Part shown: in pieces, positions 7,952 to 15,958 of the stretch
Layout of the letters: the number at the start of each line of letters is the position of its first letter
How positions within the stretch are numbered: position 1 is the stretch's first letter
The notes under the pieces: generated by a model
What the model saw: only the letters and a program-made list of their open reading frames with translations
Databases searched by the model: none
Told to the model about the DNA's origin: nothing
Made by a program: the position numbers and the translations under genes
Assembly (NCBI RefSeq): GCF_001613105.1
Contig: NZ_BDBS01000031.1
Location: 62,001-126,000 of the forward strand
Direction: 5' to 3'
Source of the DNA: Nocardia pseudobrasiliensis NBRC 108224
GTDB taxonomy: Bacteria > Actinomycetota > Actinomycetes > Mycobacteriales > Mycobacteriaceae
DNA length: 64,000 bases

Positions 7952-8467
7952 TCAGGCGGCCGCCGCGCGCAGCGCCAGCCACCCGTCGCCCGGCTCGGCG
8001 AAGCCGTGGTACATCAGCGGAATACGTTGATCCACACCGAAATACCGATAGACGGCCAGCATCGCCCGCCGCACCGACAACTCCTGGAAGTCATCGATGC
8101 GCCGCGCCCCGATCGACCGTTCCGGCAGCAGCGCCAGCCGCGCCATCTCGGCCGAATCCCCAACGTCGAGCCCGACCGGACCGTCGGCGATGTAGTGATC
8201 GTGGAACACCGACCGCACCCTGCGCGGGTCCGAGTCGACGGCCGCGAACGCCACCGCACGCACCCGCACACCGGGCAGGCGCAGCCCCTCCAGCATGGCC
8301 ACCAGTTCCGGATCGCGCCGCGGCGCACCGGCCACCGGAGCCTGCTCGAGCAGATGCAGCATGTAGGCGCCGCGCACCCGCGGTTCGGGCACCAGGAACA
8401 GGCTCACCATCGGTTCGGCATGCCCCGAACAGGACAGACAGATTCTGCTGTGCAGCGGATCGGACAT
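7952..8467 (-). CDS. Hypothetical protein with CxxC motif
   Basis: This 171-residue protein has 'CLSC' at residues 10-13, followed by a hydrophobic strand 'MVSLFLV', and no signal peptide. The centre is a mixed alpha/beta region ending 'VYRYFGVDQRIPLMYHGF'. I do not recognise a family. The CxxC could bind metal or be redox active, but there is no second pair, so a zinc finger is not supported. It converges with the osmoprotectant binding-protein gene and is upstream-adjacent to an acetyltransferase on the same strand, 75 bp apart, so they may be separate units. Confidence 0.75.
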   Translation of the reverse strand: MSDPLHSRICLSCSGHAEPMVSLFLVPEPRVRGAYMLHLLEQAPVAGAPRRDPELVAMLEGLRLPGVRVRAVAFAAVDSDPRRVRSVFHDHYIADGPVGLDVGDSAEMARLALLPERSIGARRIDDFQELSVRRAMLAVYRYFGVDQRIPLMYHGFAEPGDGWLALRAAAA

Positions 8468-8542
8468 GCGGACTCCTCAGGAAAGCGGGCCGGCCGATAC
8501 TCCTCGAAGTATAGGAGCCGAGCCCGCCTCCGCACAGAGTTC

Positions 8543-9253
8543 TCACGCGTTCAGCAATTGCCCGTCGGTCGAGCCGTTGGCGGCGAGCTGGGCCGCGATA
8601 TTCGCCCGGACCGTCGGCCACTCCTCGTCCAGAATCGAATAGAAGGCCGTGCTGCGCACCTGCCCGTCCAGTCCGCGCGAATGCGCCCGCCGCACGCCGT
8701 CGCTGGTGGCGCCCAGGCGCTCGATCGCGATGCGCGAGCGCAGATTTCGCACATCGGCGCGCATCGCGATCCGCCGCACGCGCCAGCTGTCGAACGCATG
8801 GCTCAGCAGCAGCAGCTTCGACTCGAGATTCGCCCCGGACCCCCGCGCGGACCGCGACAGCCAGGTATTGCCGATCTCGGCCGCGTCCGGCACCGCCATC
8901 AGCGGATCCCCGCTGGGCATACCGTGTACGACCGGCCAGACCAGCGGCCCCTGCCAGTAGTCGAAGCGGGTGAATCTGGTCGAACCCAGGACTCTGCCGT
9001 CGACCGCCGAGACGATGGCGAAGGCCAGCGCGGTACCGGCCGCGTGGCCGGCCACCGCCTGTGCGACGTACTCGGTGGCCTCCTCCGGGCCCTGGGGTAC
9101 CGGCGTGAAGGCAAAGGCGTCGCGGTCCCCGAAGCCCGCCTCGGCGAGCCCCGGAATATGATGCGGCGCAATCGGTTCCAGCCGTACCAGGCGGCCGGTG
9201 AGAGTAACGGGTGCAGGCACGTTCCCTCGATCTTTCGGGACGGTCTCGGCCAC
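8543..9253 (-). CDS. GNAT family N-acetyltransferase (RimJ/RimL-like)
   Basis: The 236-residue protein has a GNAT fold of the RimJ/RimL-like branch: 'GRLVRLEPIAPHHI' at the N-terminus, a central 'AEIGNTWLSRSARGSGANLESKLLLL' in place of the usual acetyl-CoA loop R/Q-x-x-G-x-G/A, and 'RSRIAIERLGATSDGV' as the C-terminal signature. Substrate unknown; relatives modify protein N-termini or small amines. The acetyl-CoA loop has 'SARGSGAN', acceptable for the family. The exact start is uncertain; an internal GTG would trim the first 10-15 residues. Confidence 0.88.
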   Translation of the reverse strand: MAETVPKDRGNVPAPVTLTGRLVRLEPIAPHHIPGLAEAGFGDRDAFAFTPVPQGPEEATEYVAQAVAGHAAGTALAFAIVSAVDGRVLGSTRFTRFDYWQGPLVWPVVHGMPSGDPLMAVPDAAEIGNTWLSRSARGSGANLESKLLLLSHAFDSWRVRRIAMRADVRNLRSRIAIERLGATSDGVRRAHSRGLDGQVRSTAFYSILDEEWPTVRANIAAQLAANGSTDGQLLNA

Positions 9254-9578
9254 GTTCGGGCAGGTTGCCGTACCGGTCGCAACGCTCCGGATCGACGGAC
9301 CAGCCCTGGCGCGCCAGCAGCAGCATCGGACAGTGAAATGAACGATAACGGAACATGCGCCATCGGCACTGTAGGCGCAATGTAAATTCCGCAGCCCGGC
9401 TCGCGTGTCTCTCGGCGCGTCGCGAGCCCCCGGTCAGCCCCCGGTCAGCGGCAGGATCCGGTACCCCGGCGGCGCCGAATCCAAACCCGCGAATTCGATT
9501 GCTCGTTGAAAGCTGATAACCGATCCGAGCCCCGCTTGCGCTCGACCGGCCGGCGCACGGCGCCTGGTCCCTCCGGGA
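9254..9578. other. Intergenic region, no gene seen
   Basis: This 325-bp gap lies between two leftward genes. Overlapping frames show no recognisable protein. It contains a short direct repeat, CCCCGGTCAG twice near 9428-9446, and a GC hairpin near 9410. Part must act as promoter for the acetyltransferase; no consensus boxes are clear. Confidence 0.5.
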
Positions 9579-10247
9579 TCAGACGCCCACCGGAAAATGC
9601 TGAGGCAGACGATGTTTGGCGGCGAAGCGGTGGGTCAAACGGACGATCGGCCCGGCGAAGGTCCCGCCGAGGCGGGTATAGGGCCACAGGGCGATCAGTA
9701 CCAGCAGGATCAAGCCGCGCGCCTGAACCATCACGGGCGCGTCGGCGAGCGCCTCCGGATTCGGGTGCAGACTGAACAGCGACCGGAACCAGACGAAAAG
9801 CATTTCGGCCGCAGGGTGTTCGCCGTCGGTAGGGTTCGAGCCGAAGTCGATGGCCACCCGCGACAGCACGGTCGCGGCCAGCACCGGCAGCGTGAACCGA
9901 TCGAGCGGGCTCACCGCCGAATTCGGCATGGCCGCGATGAGCGGCGGCACGATCAGCAGCATGGCGCCGAGGATCGCGAAGGGCTGGGCGAGGATCTCGA
10001 CCACCGTGGCCACGGTATGCACCGAATCGGTTGTGTGCGAGGTGGAGCCGATCATGTCCAGCACCCGTGCGCCCAGCACGCCGGCGATGCCGATCCGGAA
10101 GATCGCGGGACCGATCCGCTCCAGGCGACCGGCATCGGGACCGGGCTCGAGTGGGCCGAACCGGTCGTGCCGATAGCGCCACAGATGTCCCAGCGCGAAT
10201 GAGGCAAAGGCGCTGTAGGGGAGGATGATCCACATCAGGAACATCAT
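9579..10247 (-). CDS. NarI-like nitrate reductase gamma subunit homologue lacking haem ligands
   Basis: This 222-residue five-span membrane protein follows the NarI pattern: 'MWIILPYSAFASFALGHLWRYRHD', 'RLERIGPAIFRIGI', 'FVWFRSLFSLHPNPEALADAP' and 'LIALWPYTRLGG'. In NarI the two b haems are held by four His. Here the matching sites read R51 (canonical F-H-x-G-I), A60/R61 (G-H), R177 (Q-x-H) and G194/G195 (L-V-H), so none remains. No narG, narH or narJ is nearby. It is thus probably a NarI-derived protein that no longer carries quinol electrons through haem. Function unknown; alignment was made by eye. Confidence 0.8.
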   Translation of the reverse strand: MMFLMWIILPYSAFASFALGHLWRYRHDRFGPLEPGPDAGRLERIGPAIFRIGIAGVLGARVLDMIGSTSHTTDSVHTVATVVEILAQPFAILGAMLLIVPPLIAAMPNSAVSPLDRFTLPVLAATVLSRVAIDFGSNPTDGEHPAAEMLFVWFRSLFSLHPNPEALADAPVMVQARGLILLVLIALWPYTRLGGTFAGPIVRLTHRFAAKHRLPQHFPVGV

Positions 10248-10459
10248 GGTAGTTCTACTTTCAACTTCGGATCTGGACCATCACAGCAGACCGTGCGGAC
10301 TGAAACAAGGGACGGAAGTCAACAGTCCGCGAATTTGCGAAGGATATGCCGCTCTGTCCGAATGATCCCGACGTTCGCAAGGGTGTTGCCGGTAGGTCAT
10401 CCAGCGCTGCCAGGATTCGCTTGCCTCGCAAGAATTCCCACCCGGAACGGAGACCGAGC

Positions 10460-11464
10460 ATGCGATTACCCAAGGCGATGCTCACCACCATGCTGGCGGC
10501 GATCACCCTCGCCGCCGGATTCACCCCGAACGCGCACGCGGCCGACGACGCGAATGTGCGCGTGCTGTCCTGGAACATCCTGCACGGCGGCCGCGAGCCG
10601 TCGCCGGACAATCTGCCGCGGCTCATCGACCAGGTCGTCGACGTGCGGCCGGATGTGTTCTTCGCCGTGGAGACCTACGGTTCCGGCGACGCCATCGCCG
10701 ACGCCCTGACCCGGCGCGCGAACAACGGCCGCTACACCGGGATTCGCGTGACCGACCGCGCGCCGGGCTCGGACAATCTGTGGATCTTCACCCGCTACGA
10801 GGTGGTCGCCACCTATCCGAAACCGCAGGGCGGCCAGGTCACCGACTTCAATCTCGGCGGTGTGCGGGTACGCCTGCCGCGCGGCGGCGAGCTGAATCTG
10901 TTCGCGGCCTGGCTGCCCTATACCAATCCGTGGAACGGCTATCTGATGGACGACAACGCGGCCGATCGCCAGGCCGGGCGGCCGCCGCGGCATTCGGTCG
11001 ACGATGTGGTCGCGGCCGATCGGGCGCAGACGCAGGCCGTCACCGATATCGTCACCAACCAGCTGCCCCGGATGCTCGGTACCGACGGTTCGCCGGTGCT
11101 GCTGGCGGGTGATTTCAATACCGCCCCCGCCGTCGATTGGACTCAGGCCCAGGCCAACTGCCCGAACCACTTCGGTCTGAGCTATCCCCTGCGGGCCACC
11201 CAGGCCGTGACCACCGCGGGTTTCGTCGACACCTACCGTGCGGCGCACCCGGATGTGTGCACCGATCCGGGCAGCACGTGGAGTCCGCTGCCGACCGAGA
11301 AGATGATCACCCCGCAGCGCATCGACTTCATCTTCGCCCGCGGCGGGCTCGACATTCGCTCCTCGCGGCTGATCGACCGGCGCATGCCCCAGCACGGTCC
11401 CGGCGTGTTCTATTCCGATCACGCCGCGGTCGTCACCGAGGTGCGCCCGCTGCGCTGGTGGTGA
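10460..11464 (+). CDS. Secreted endonuclease/exonuclease/phosphatase (EEP) family protein
   Basis: The 334-residue product has a Sec signal peptide (MRLPKAMLTTMLAAITLAAG, cleavage near AHA-AD). A complete EEP domain follows: 'VLSWNILHGG', the Glu of 'FFAVETYG', 'LLAGDFNTAP', 'RIDFIFAR' and 'FYSDHAAVVTEV'. These hold the metal-binding Asn, Glu and Asp and the catalytic His of DNase I/sphingomyelinase-like enzymes. The substrate (nucleic acid, phospholipid or inositol phosphate) cannot be decided. The ATG at 10460 is preferred because ACGGAG precedes it and the signal peptide starts there. The Ser/Thr kinase follows 29 bp downstream. Confidence 0.9.
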   Translation: MRLPKAMLTTMLAAITLAAGFTPNAHAADDANVRVLSWNILHGGREPSPDNLPRLIDQVVDVRPDVFFAVETYGSGDAIADALTRRANNGRYTGIRVTDRAPGSDNLWIFTRYEVVATYPKPQGGQVTDFNLGGVRVRLPRGGELNLFAAWLPYTNPWNGYLMDDNAADRQAGRPPRHSVDDVVAADRAQTQAVTDIVTNQLPRMLGTDGSPVLLAGDFNTAPAVDWTQAQANCPNHFGLSYPLRATQAVTTAGFVDTYRAAHPDVCTDPGSTWSPLPTEKMITPQRIDFIFARGGLDIRSSRLIDRRMPQHGPGVFYSDHAAVVTEVRPLRWW

Positions 11465-11493
11465 GGATGCCGCCGAGACCATAAGCTGACCCG

Positions 11494-13389
11494 GTGATTT
11501 CGGGTCGGACTGTGATCGACCAGCGGTTCGAGCTGATCGAGCCGCTGGGCAGCGGCGGTATGGGCACGGTGTGGCGGGCCTATGACATCGCCCTGCACCG
11601 CGAGGTGGCGCTCAAGGAGGTCCGCGACGACCAGCAGGGTGGCGCGCAGCGCGAGCGGGTGCTGCGCGAAGCGCGGGCGCTGGCCCGGATCGGGCATCCC
11701 AATGTCGTAGCCATCCATCACATCGTGGATTCGCCCGCGGAGAAGCATCCGTGGATCGTCATGGAACTGGTCCGCGGCGGCTCGCTCGCCGACCGCCTCG
11801 CGGCCGGACCGCTGCCGCCCGACCAGGCCGCCAGAATCGGTCGCGGCATCCTCGCCGCACTGCGCGCCGCCCATGCCGTGGGCGTTCTGCACCGCGATGT
11901 GAAACCGGCGAATGTGCTATTGCGCCAGGATGATTCCCCGGTGCTCACCGATTTCGGCATCGCCGCGCTCAGCGATATGACCGGCCTGACCTCCACCGGC
12001 AGTGTGGTCGGCTCGCTGAATTACGTTGCCCCGGAACGTCTGGGCGGCCGCGAGGGCCTGCCCGCCTCGGATCTGTGGTCCCTGGGCCTGGTGCTGTTCA
12101 CCGCCGTCGAGGGCTATCAGCCCATGCAGCGCGAAACCTCGGTCGCCACCCTGGCAGCCGTTCTCAAAGGCGAAGTGCCGCAACCACAACGCTCCGGCCC
12201 CCTGACCCCGGTCCTAACTGCCCTCCTGGTCCCGGACCCCGACAGCCGTCCCACCGCCGAAGCCCTCGACCACATGCTCGCCCACACAGCCGAGCGCCCC
12301 TACCCCTTCACTCCCCCGCCTCCCCAAATCTCCCCCACCTCAACCACCTACACCTCCACCCCCAGTTCCCCGTACACCGCTGGCCCACAGCACGATCCAT
12401 CCTCCACATCCGCCCCACAGCACTTTTCGGCCGGGCCCACCCACACCCCCGGCCAAGCGCATCCCCCAGCCGGGCCTGGCCACGCCTTCTGCCCACAGCA
12501 CGATTCCTCCTCTGGATCCACCCACACCTCAGCCCCACAGCACTTTTCGGCGGGGACCACCCACACCCCCGGCCAAGCGCACCCCCCAGCCGGGACCGAC
12601 CACAGCTCGGGCCGAGTGCATTCCTCGGCTGGCCCCACCCACAGCTCTGGTCCTCATTTCTCCGCGGGCTCTGTTCATCCCTCCGGGCAGCGGGATTCGT
12701 CCGCATATCCGCATGGTCCGCAGTCGCCCGTCCGATCGCGGCGCGGTTGGGCGGTGGCGGGGGTTGCGGTCCTGGCTTCCGGGGCGATTCTGGCCGTATT
12801 CGGGCTGGTTCTCTTGCGGTCGACGCCGTCCGCGCCCGAGGCGGGTGGTGCGGATCAGCCGGTGCCTTCGCAGGTGGTTGGTCCGGCGAGCATAGTGGCA
12901 CCGTCCGCTACCGCCAGGATCACCGCCGCTCCCCCGGTCGGTGAGCAGTCGAATCTGCTCACCCCCGAGGGCATGCGGGCGGCCGTCGCGGCGCTCGAAA
13001 AGGCCGCGGGCGGGCAGCAATTCACCGAGACCACCATCTATCCCGGCTACGTGAACACCGGCGCGCCCGTGGCGGGCCAGCCGGGGTTGTTCGACCGGTT
13101 CAGCTATCGCAACGGCAAGGCCGCGCGCAGCGGGCCGGGTGGTCAGCTCACCGATCCGACCATCGCACTGGGGTCCGTCGACTGGTCGGTGCTGCCGAAA
13201 CTGTTCGACGCGGCCGATCAGCAGCTCCGAATCCCACATCCCACAAGCAGATACGTCATCGTCGACCCGGCTTGGACATTCAACGACAACCGACCCTCGC
13301 TGCTGATCTACCTGTCCGACGACTACGGCGGCGCATATCTCGCCGCCGATCTGGACGGCACAATCGTGCGGACGTACCCCCGCAAGTGA
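11494..13389 (+). CDS. Receptor Ser/Thr protein kinase with extracellular sensor domain
   Basis: This 631-residue kinase has a complete catalytic domain, residues ~10-270: Gly-rich loop 'GSGGMGTVW', catalytic K41 in 'VALKEV', 'HRDVKPANVLL' with D135, 'DFG' at 153-155 and 'APERLGG'. Residues ~270-400 form a Pro/Ser/His-rich linker containing a 120-bp direct repeat. One transmembrane span (~'WAVAGVAVLASGAILAVFG') follows 'RSRRG'. The last ~150 residues are outside the cell and are not PASTA; they look like a compact sensor domain of unknown ligand. Start is GTG. The tandem P-loop gene begins 10 bp after the stop and may be cotranscribed. Confidence 0.95.
   Translation: MISGRTVIDQRFELIEPLGSGGMGTVWRAYDIALHREVALKEVRDDQQGGAQRERVLREARALARIGHPNVVAIHHIVDSPAEKHPWIVMELVRGGSLADRLAAGPLPPDQAARIGRGILAALRAAHAVGVLHRDVKPANVLLRQDDSPVLTDFGIAALSDMTGLTSTGSVVGSLNYVAPERLGGREGLPASDLWSLGLVLFTAVEGYQPMQRETSVATLAAVLKGEVPQPQRSGPLTPVLTALLVPDPDSRPTAEALDHMLAHTAERPYPFTPPPPQISPTSTTYTSTPSSPYTAGPQHDPSSTSAPQHFSAGPTHTPGQAHPPAGPGHAFCPQHDSSSGSTHTSAPQHFSAGTTHTPGQAHPPAGTDHSSGRVHSSAGPTHSSGPHFSAGSVHPSGQRDSSAYPHGPQSPVRSRRGWAVAGVAVLASGAILAVFGLVLLRSTPSAPEAGGADQPVPSQVVGPASIVAPSATARITAAPPVGEQSNLLTPEGMRAAVAALEKAAGGQQFTETTIYPGYVNTGAPVAGQPGLFDRFSYRNGKAARSGPGGQLTDPTIALGSVDWSVLPKLFDAADQQLRIPHPTSRYVIVDPAWTFNDNRPSLLIYLSDDYGGAYLAADLDGTIVRTYPRK
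12421..12594. repeat. 120-bp direct repeat in the kinase linker
   Basis: The 54 bp at 12421-12474 recur at 12541-12594 with only a few differences, period 120 bp (40 residues). They encode repeated HFSAG-x-THTPGQAHPPAG. The surrounding ~130 codons are a degenerate His/Ser/Pro-rich array with CCACAGCAC and CACCCACAC motifs. The repeat lies between the kinase domain and the membrane span, on the cytoplasmic side. Confidence 0.88.
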
Positions 13390-13399
13390 TCTGGGGGGT

Positions 13400-14566
13400 A
13401 TGACACTCCCAGGGCGCGGCAATCGGGGCCCCGGCACGACAAAATCGGTTGAGTGGGTGCCTGCAGGCGTCGAGGATGGCCGGGTGACGGGATCGGTGTT
13501 GTGGTTGACCGGTGCGCCGGGGGTTGGGAAGTCGACGGCCGGGTGGGGGTTGTTCATGTGGGCGCGGGCTGCGGGGCGGGCGGTGGCGTATGTGGATATC
13601 GATCAGTTGGGGTTGCTGGCTCCGGTACCGGAGGGGGATGTGGGATATCACCGGATCAAGGCGGGCAATCTCGTCGAGGTGGTCGAGGTGTTCCGGCGGC
13701 ACGGGGTGGAGCAGGTGATCGTGTCGGGGGTGGTCGATCCGGTGCGGGGCATCGCGCCATATGTGGGAGATCTTGATATCACGCTCGTCCGGTTGCGTTG
13801 CACGGCAGGGGAATTGCGACGTCGTTATCTCGGGCGGGGATCATCCGGCGAGCGTGTGGTTCAAGCGTTGGAATTCTCGGATCTGCTGGATCGCAATGGC
13901 ATCGGCGTCCCATTGGATATCACCACGCTGTCACCCGAGGCCGTCGTCGACGCACTCTCCGAGCGAATTGGCACTGCGGCACAGGGGAACACCGTACCGC
14001 CGACCACCGAAACGGACGGATTCACCGAGCCGCTTCCGGTGCTGCTACTCCTCGGCCCCACCGCGGTAGGCAAGTCGGCCGTGGGCTGGGAGGTACTGCG
14101 GACTCTGTGGGATCGAGACCTTCCGGCCGCCTTCATCGACGCCGAGCAACTCGGCTTCCACCCTGACGGGTCAGGCCCGAATATCAAGGCCCAGAATCTT
14201 CTTCGCGTCTGGCACGGATACCGTCGCGCGGGCGCACGAGCGCTGATCGTCGTGACACGGGGCCAACCCGAGCCCTTTACGCGAGCGCTCTGCGAAGAGT
14301 TCGTCACCACCGTCCGGCTGGACGCCTCCCCCGAGGAGTTGGCGAAGCGGATCGCCCAGCGCGCACACGGACAAGGCCCCGGCCTCGCGGGCGATTCCCT
14401 CATCGGGGCATCCGCCGAACGGCAGACGCGAACCGGGCGGCGCGCCGACGCGGAGGCGCGCACATTGCGCCGAAACACCGACGGCATCCCGGTGATCGAA
14501 ACCGACGGCGCGGACATTGCGAGTATCGCGGCCGAATTGGCCGATTTCATGATCGAAATTCGTTGA
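13400..14566 (+). CDS. Tandem P-loop NTPase/kinase-like protein (duplicated domain)
   Basis: The 388-residue protein holds two related P-loop domains. Domain 1 has Walker A 'GAPGVGKST' (residues 38-46), 'YVDIDQLG' (64-71) and 'KAGNL' (87-91). Domain 2 has 'GPTAVGKSA' (219-227), 'FIDAEQLG' (245-252) and 'KAQNL' (263-267). The layout suits small-molecule or nucleotide kinases such as adenylylsulfate- or chloramphenicol-phosphotransferase-like P-loop enzymes, but the substrate is unknown. Both copies keep the nucleotide-binding Lys. It follows the receptor kinase after 10 bp with a G-rich ribosome site. An alternative GTG start at 13484 would remove 28 residues without touching domain 1. Confidence 0.85.
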   Translation: MTLPGRGNRGPGTTKSVEWVPAGVEDGRVTGSVLWLTGAPGVGKSTAGWGLFMWARAAGRAVAYVDIDQLGLLAPVPEGDVGYHRIKAGNLVEVVEVFRRHGVEQVIVSGVVDPVRGIAPYVGDLDITLVRLRCTAGELRRRYLGRGSSGERVVQALEFSDLLDRNGIGVPLDITTLSPEAVVDALSERIGTAAQGNTVPPTTETDGFTEPLPVLLLLGPTAVGKSAVGWEVLRTLWDRDLPAAFIDAEQLGFHPDGSGPNIKAQNLLRVWHGYRRAGARALIVVTRGQPEPFTRALCEEFVTTVRLDASPEELAKRIAQRAHGQGPGLAGDSLIGASAERQTRTGRRADAEARTLRRNTDGIPVIETDGADIASIAAELADFMIEIR

Positions 14567-14706
14567 CCCCCAACATATTCGATCTATATAACCCGTAAAC
14601 CCCTACTGCGTCGAGGAATTCGAATTTGCGCGCCCGGGATCGACGCTCGCCCCGCTCCACCCGGTCGGATGATGACTGCATTGGACTCGGATGAGGGAGC
14701 AGAATC

Positions 14707-15777
14707 ATGAGTCGTCGATGGCCACGTCTGGCAGGAATCGTCGCGGGGCTCGCCTTGAGCCTCGCCGCACTGACGCCGGTAACCCATGCCGCGCCGAGCG
14801 ACAGCGCCACCTGCGCAACCAAACCGCGACCGGCGGGCAAAGTGCTACAGGGATATTGGGAGAACTGGGACGGCGCGTCCAATGGCGTGCATCCGGGCAT
14901 GGGGTGGATTCCGATCACCGACGCCCGCATGGCCACACACGGTTACAACGTCATCAACGCGGCATTCCCGGTCATCCGCTCGGACGGCACCGCGCTGTGG
15001 GAGGACGGGATGGATTCGACGGTCAAGGTCGCGACGCCCGCGGAAATGTGCCAGGCCAAGGCGGCCGGAGCCACCATCCTGATGTCCATCGGCGGCGCGG
15101 CGGCCGGTATCGACCTCAATTCCAGCGCGGTCGCCGACCGTTTCGTCGCGACCATCGTGCCGATTCTGAAGCAGTACAACTTCGACGGCATCGATATCGA
15201 CCTGGAGACCGGCCTCACCGGCAGCGGCAATATCAAGACGCTGTCCACCTCCCAGGCCAATCTGATCCGGATCATCGACGGCATCCTGGCCCAGATGCCC
15301 GCGGGCTTCGGCCTGACCATGGCCCCCGAAACCGCCTATGTCACCGGCGCGAGCGTCACCTACGGTTCGATCTGGGGCGCCTACCTGCCGATCATCAAGA
15401 AGTACGCCGACAACGGGCGGCTCTGGTGGCTCAACATGCAGTACTACAACGGCAGCATGTACGGCTGTTCCGGCGACTCCTACCAGGCCGGAACGGTCCA
15501 AGGGTTCACCGTTCAAACCGATTGCCTGGCAAAGGGTCTCACCGTACAGGGCACCACGATCACCGTCCCCTACGACAAGCAGGTCCCCGGCCTGCCCGCC
15601 CAGCCCGGCGCGGGCGGCGGCTATATGTCCCCGAGCCTGGTCGCCCAGGCGTGGAACCATTACGGCAGCGGCGCGGGCAATCCGCTCAAAGGCCTGATGA
15701 CCTGGTCGATCAACTGGGACGGCTCCCGCAATTGGACCTTCGGCAACAACGTCAAATCGCTACAGGCCAGGAGCTGA
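14707..15777 (+). CDS. Secreted GH18 chitinase
   Basis: This 356-residue protein has a Sec signal peptide (MSRRWPRLAGIVAGLALSLA, cleavage near THA-AP) and a single GH18 catalytic domain. The signature 'DGIDIDLE' at 160-167 supplies E167 as proton donor; 'SIGG' (127-130), 'MAPET' and the late 'WSINWD' with Trp are the other conserved barrel motifs. It should hydrolyse beta-1,4-GlcNAc bonds of chitin outside the cell. There is no separate chitin-binding domain. GGGAG lies 8 nt before the ATG. It is probably a single-gene unit. Confidence 0.95.
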   Translation: MSRRWPRLAGIVAGLALSLAALTPVTHAAPSDSATCATKPRPAGKVLQGYWENWDGASNGVHPGMGWIPITDARMATHGYNVINAAFPVIRSDGTALWEDGMDSTVKVATPAEMCQAKAAGATILMSIGGAAAGIDLNSSAVADRFVATIVPILKQYNFDGIDIDLETGLTGSGNIKTLSTSQANLIRIIDGILAQMPAGFGLTMAPETAYVTGASVTYGSIWGAYLPIIKKYADNGRLWWLNMQYYNGSMYGCSGDSYQAGTVQGFTVQTDCLAKGLTVQGTTITVPYDKQVPGLPAQPGAGGGYMSPSLVAQAWNHYGSGAGNPLKGLMTWSINWDGSRNWTFGNNVKSLQARS

Positions 15778-15786
15778 TCAATTGCA

Positions 15787-15816
15787 TTGAGGCGGACGCG
15801 CGCCGCGCTGTAGACT
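15787..15816 (+). promoter_or_regulatory. Candidate sigma70-type promoter for the leader ORF/GNAT unit
   Basis: TTGAGG at 15787-15792 and TAGACT at 15811-15816 are separated by 18 bp, a good match to housekeeping -35/-10 elements. They lie 10 bp after the chitinase stop. Transcription would start about 15823, giving a ~40-nt leader before the short ORF. Confidence 0.6.
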
Positions 15817-15863
15817 GACGCCCGCGCACGGCGCGCGTCCGACGAACCGGAACCAAGGAGCTG

Positions 15864-15920
15864 ATGAATATGGCCCGCACAGGCTGTATTCGCCATGCCC
15901 TCATCCGGTTCGTGCGTTGA
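15864..15920 (+). CDS. 18-codon leader ORF (uORF) before the acetyltransferase gene
   Basis: ATG at 15864 is preceded by a strong AAGGAG with 5-nt spacing, far better than chance. It encodes an 18-residue basic peptide, MNMARTGCIRHALIRFVR, with Arg at positions 5, 10, 15 and 18 and one Cys, ending in TGA at 15918. The stop is 38 nt before the GNAT ATG, and a perfect hairpin occupies the gap. The layout suits translational attenuation or a regulatory leader peptide, in the manner of actinobacterial uORFs before metabolic or resistance genes. No matching leader family is known to me. Confidence 0.65.
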   Translation: MNMARTGCIRHALIRFVR

Positions 15921-15930
15921 CGCACGCCCG

Positions 15931-15948
15931 GATCGTACTTCCACGATC
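15931..15948 (+). promoter_or_regulatory. Hairpin between leader ORF and GNAT ribosome site
   Basis: A perfect 6-bp inverted repeat, GATCGT and ACGATC, with a 6-nt loop ends directly before the GGAG ribosome site (about 15949-15953) of the acetyltransferase. It could control access of ribosomes to the GNAT start depending on translation of the leader ORF. It has no T-run, so it is not an intrinsic terminator. Confidence 0.5.
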
Positions 15949-15958
15949 TGGAGATCTC

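Noticed and set aside
7952..8467. Zinc-finger function for the CLSC protein
   Set aside because: Only a single CxxC pair is present and no second ligand pair can be found, so a finger cannot be supported.
10261..10626. Minus-strand 121-codon frame overlapping the start of the EEP gene
   Set aside because: It overlaps the signal peptide and first motifs of a well-supported gene, has no ribosome site or family match, and lies in the divergent promoter region.
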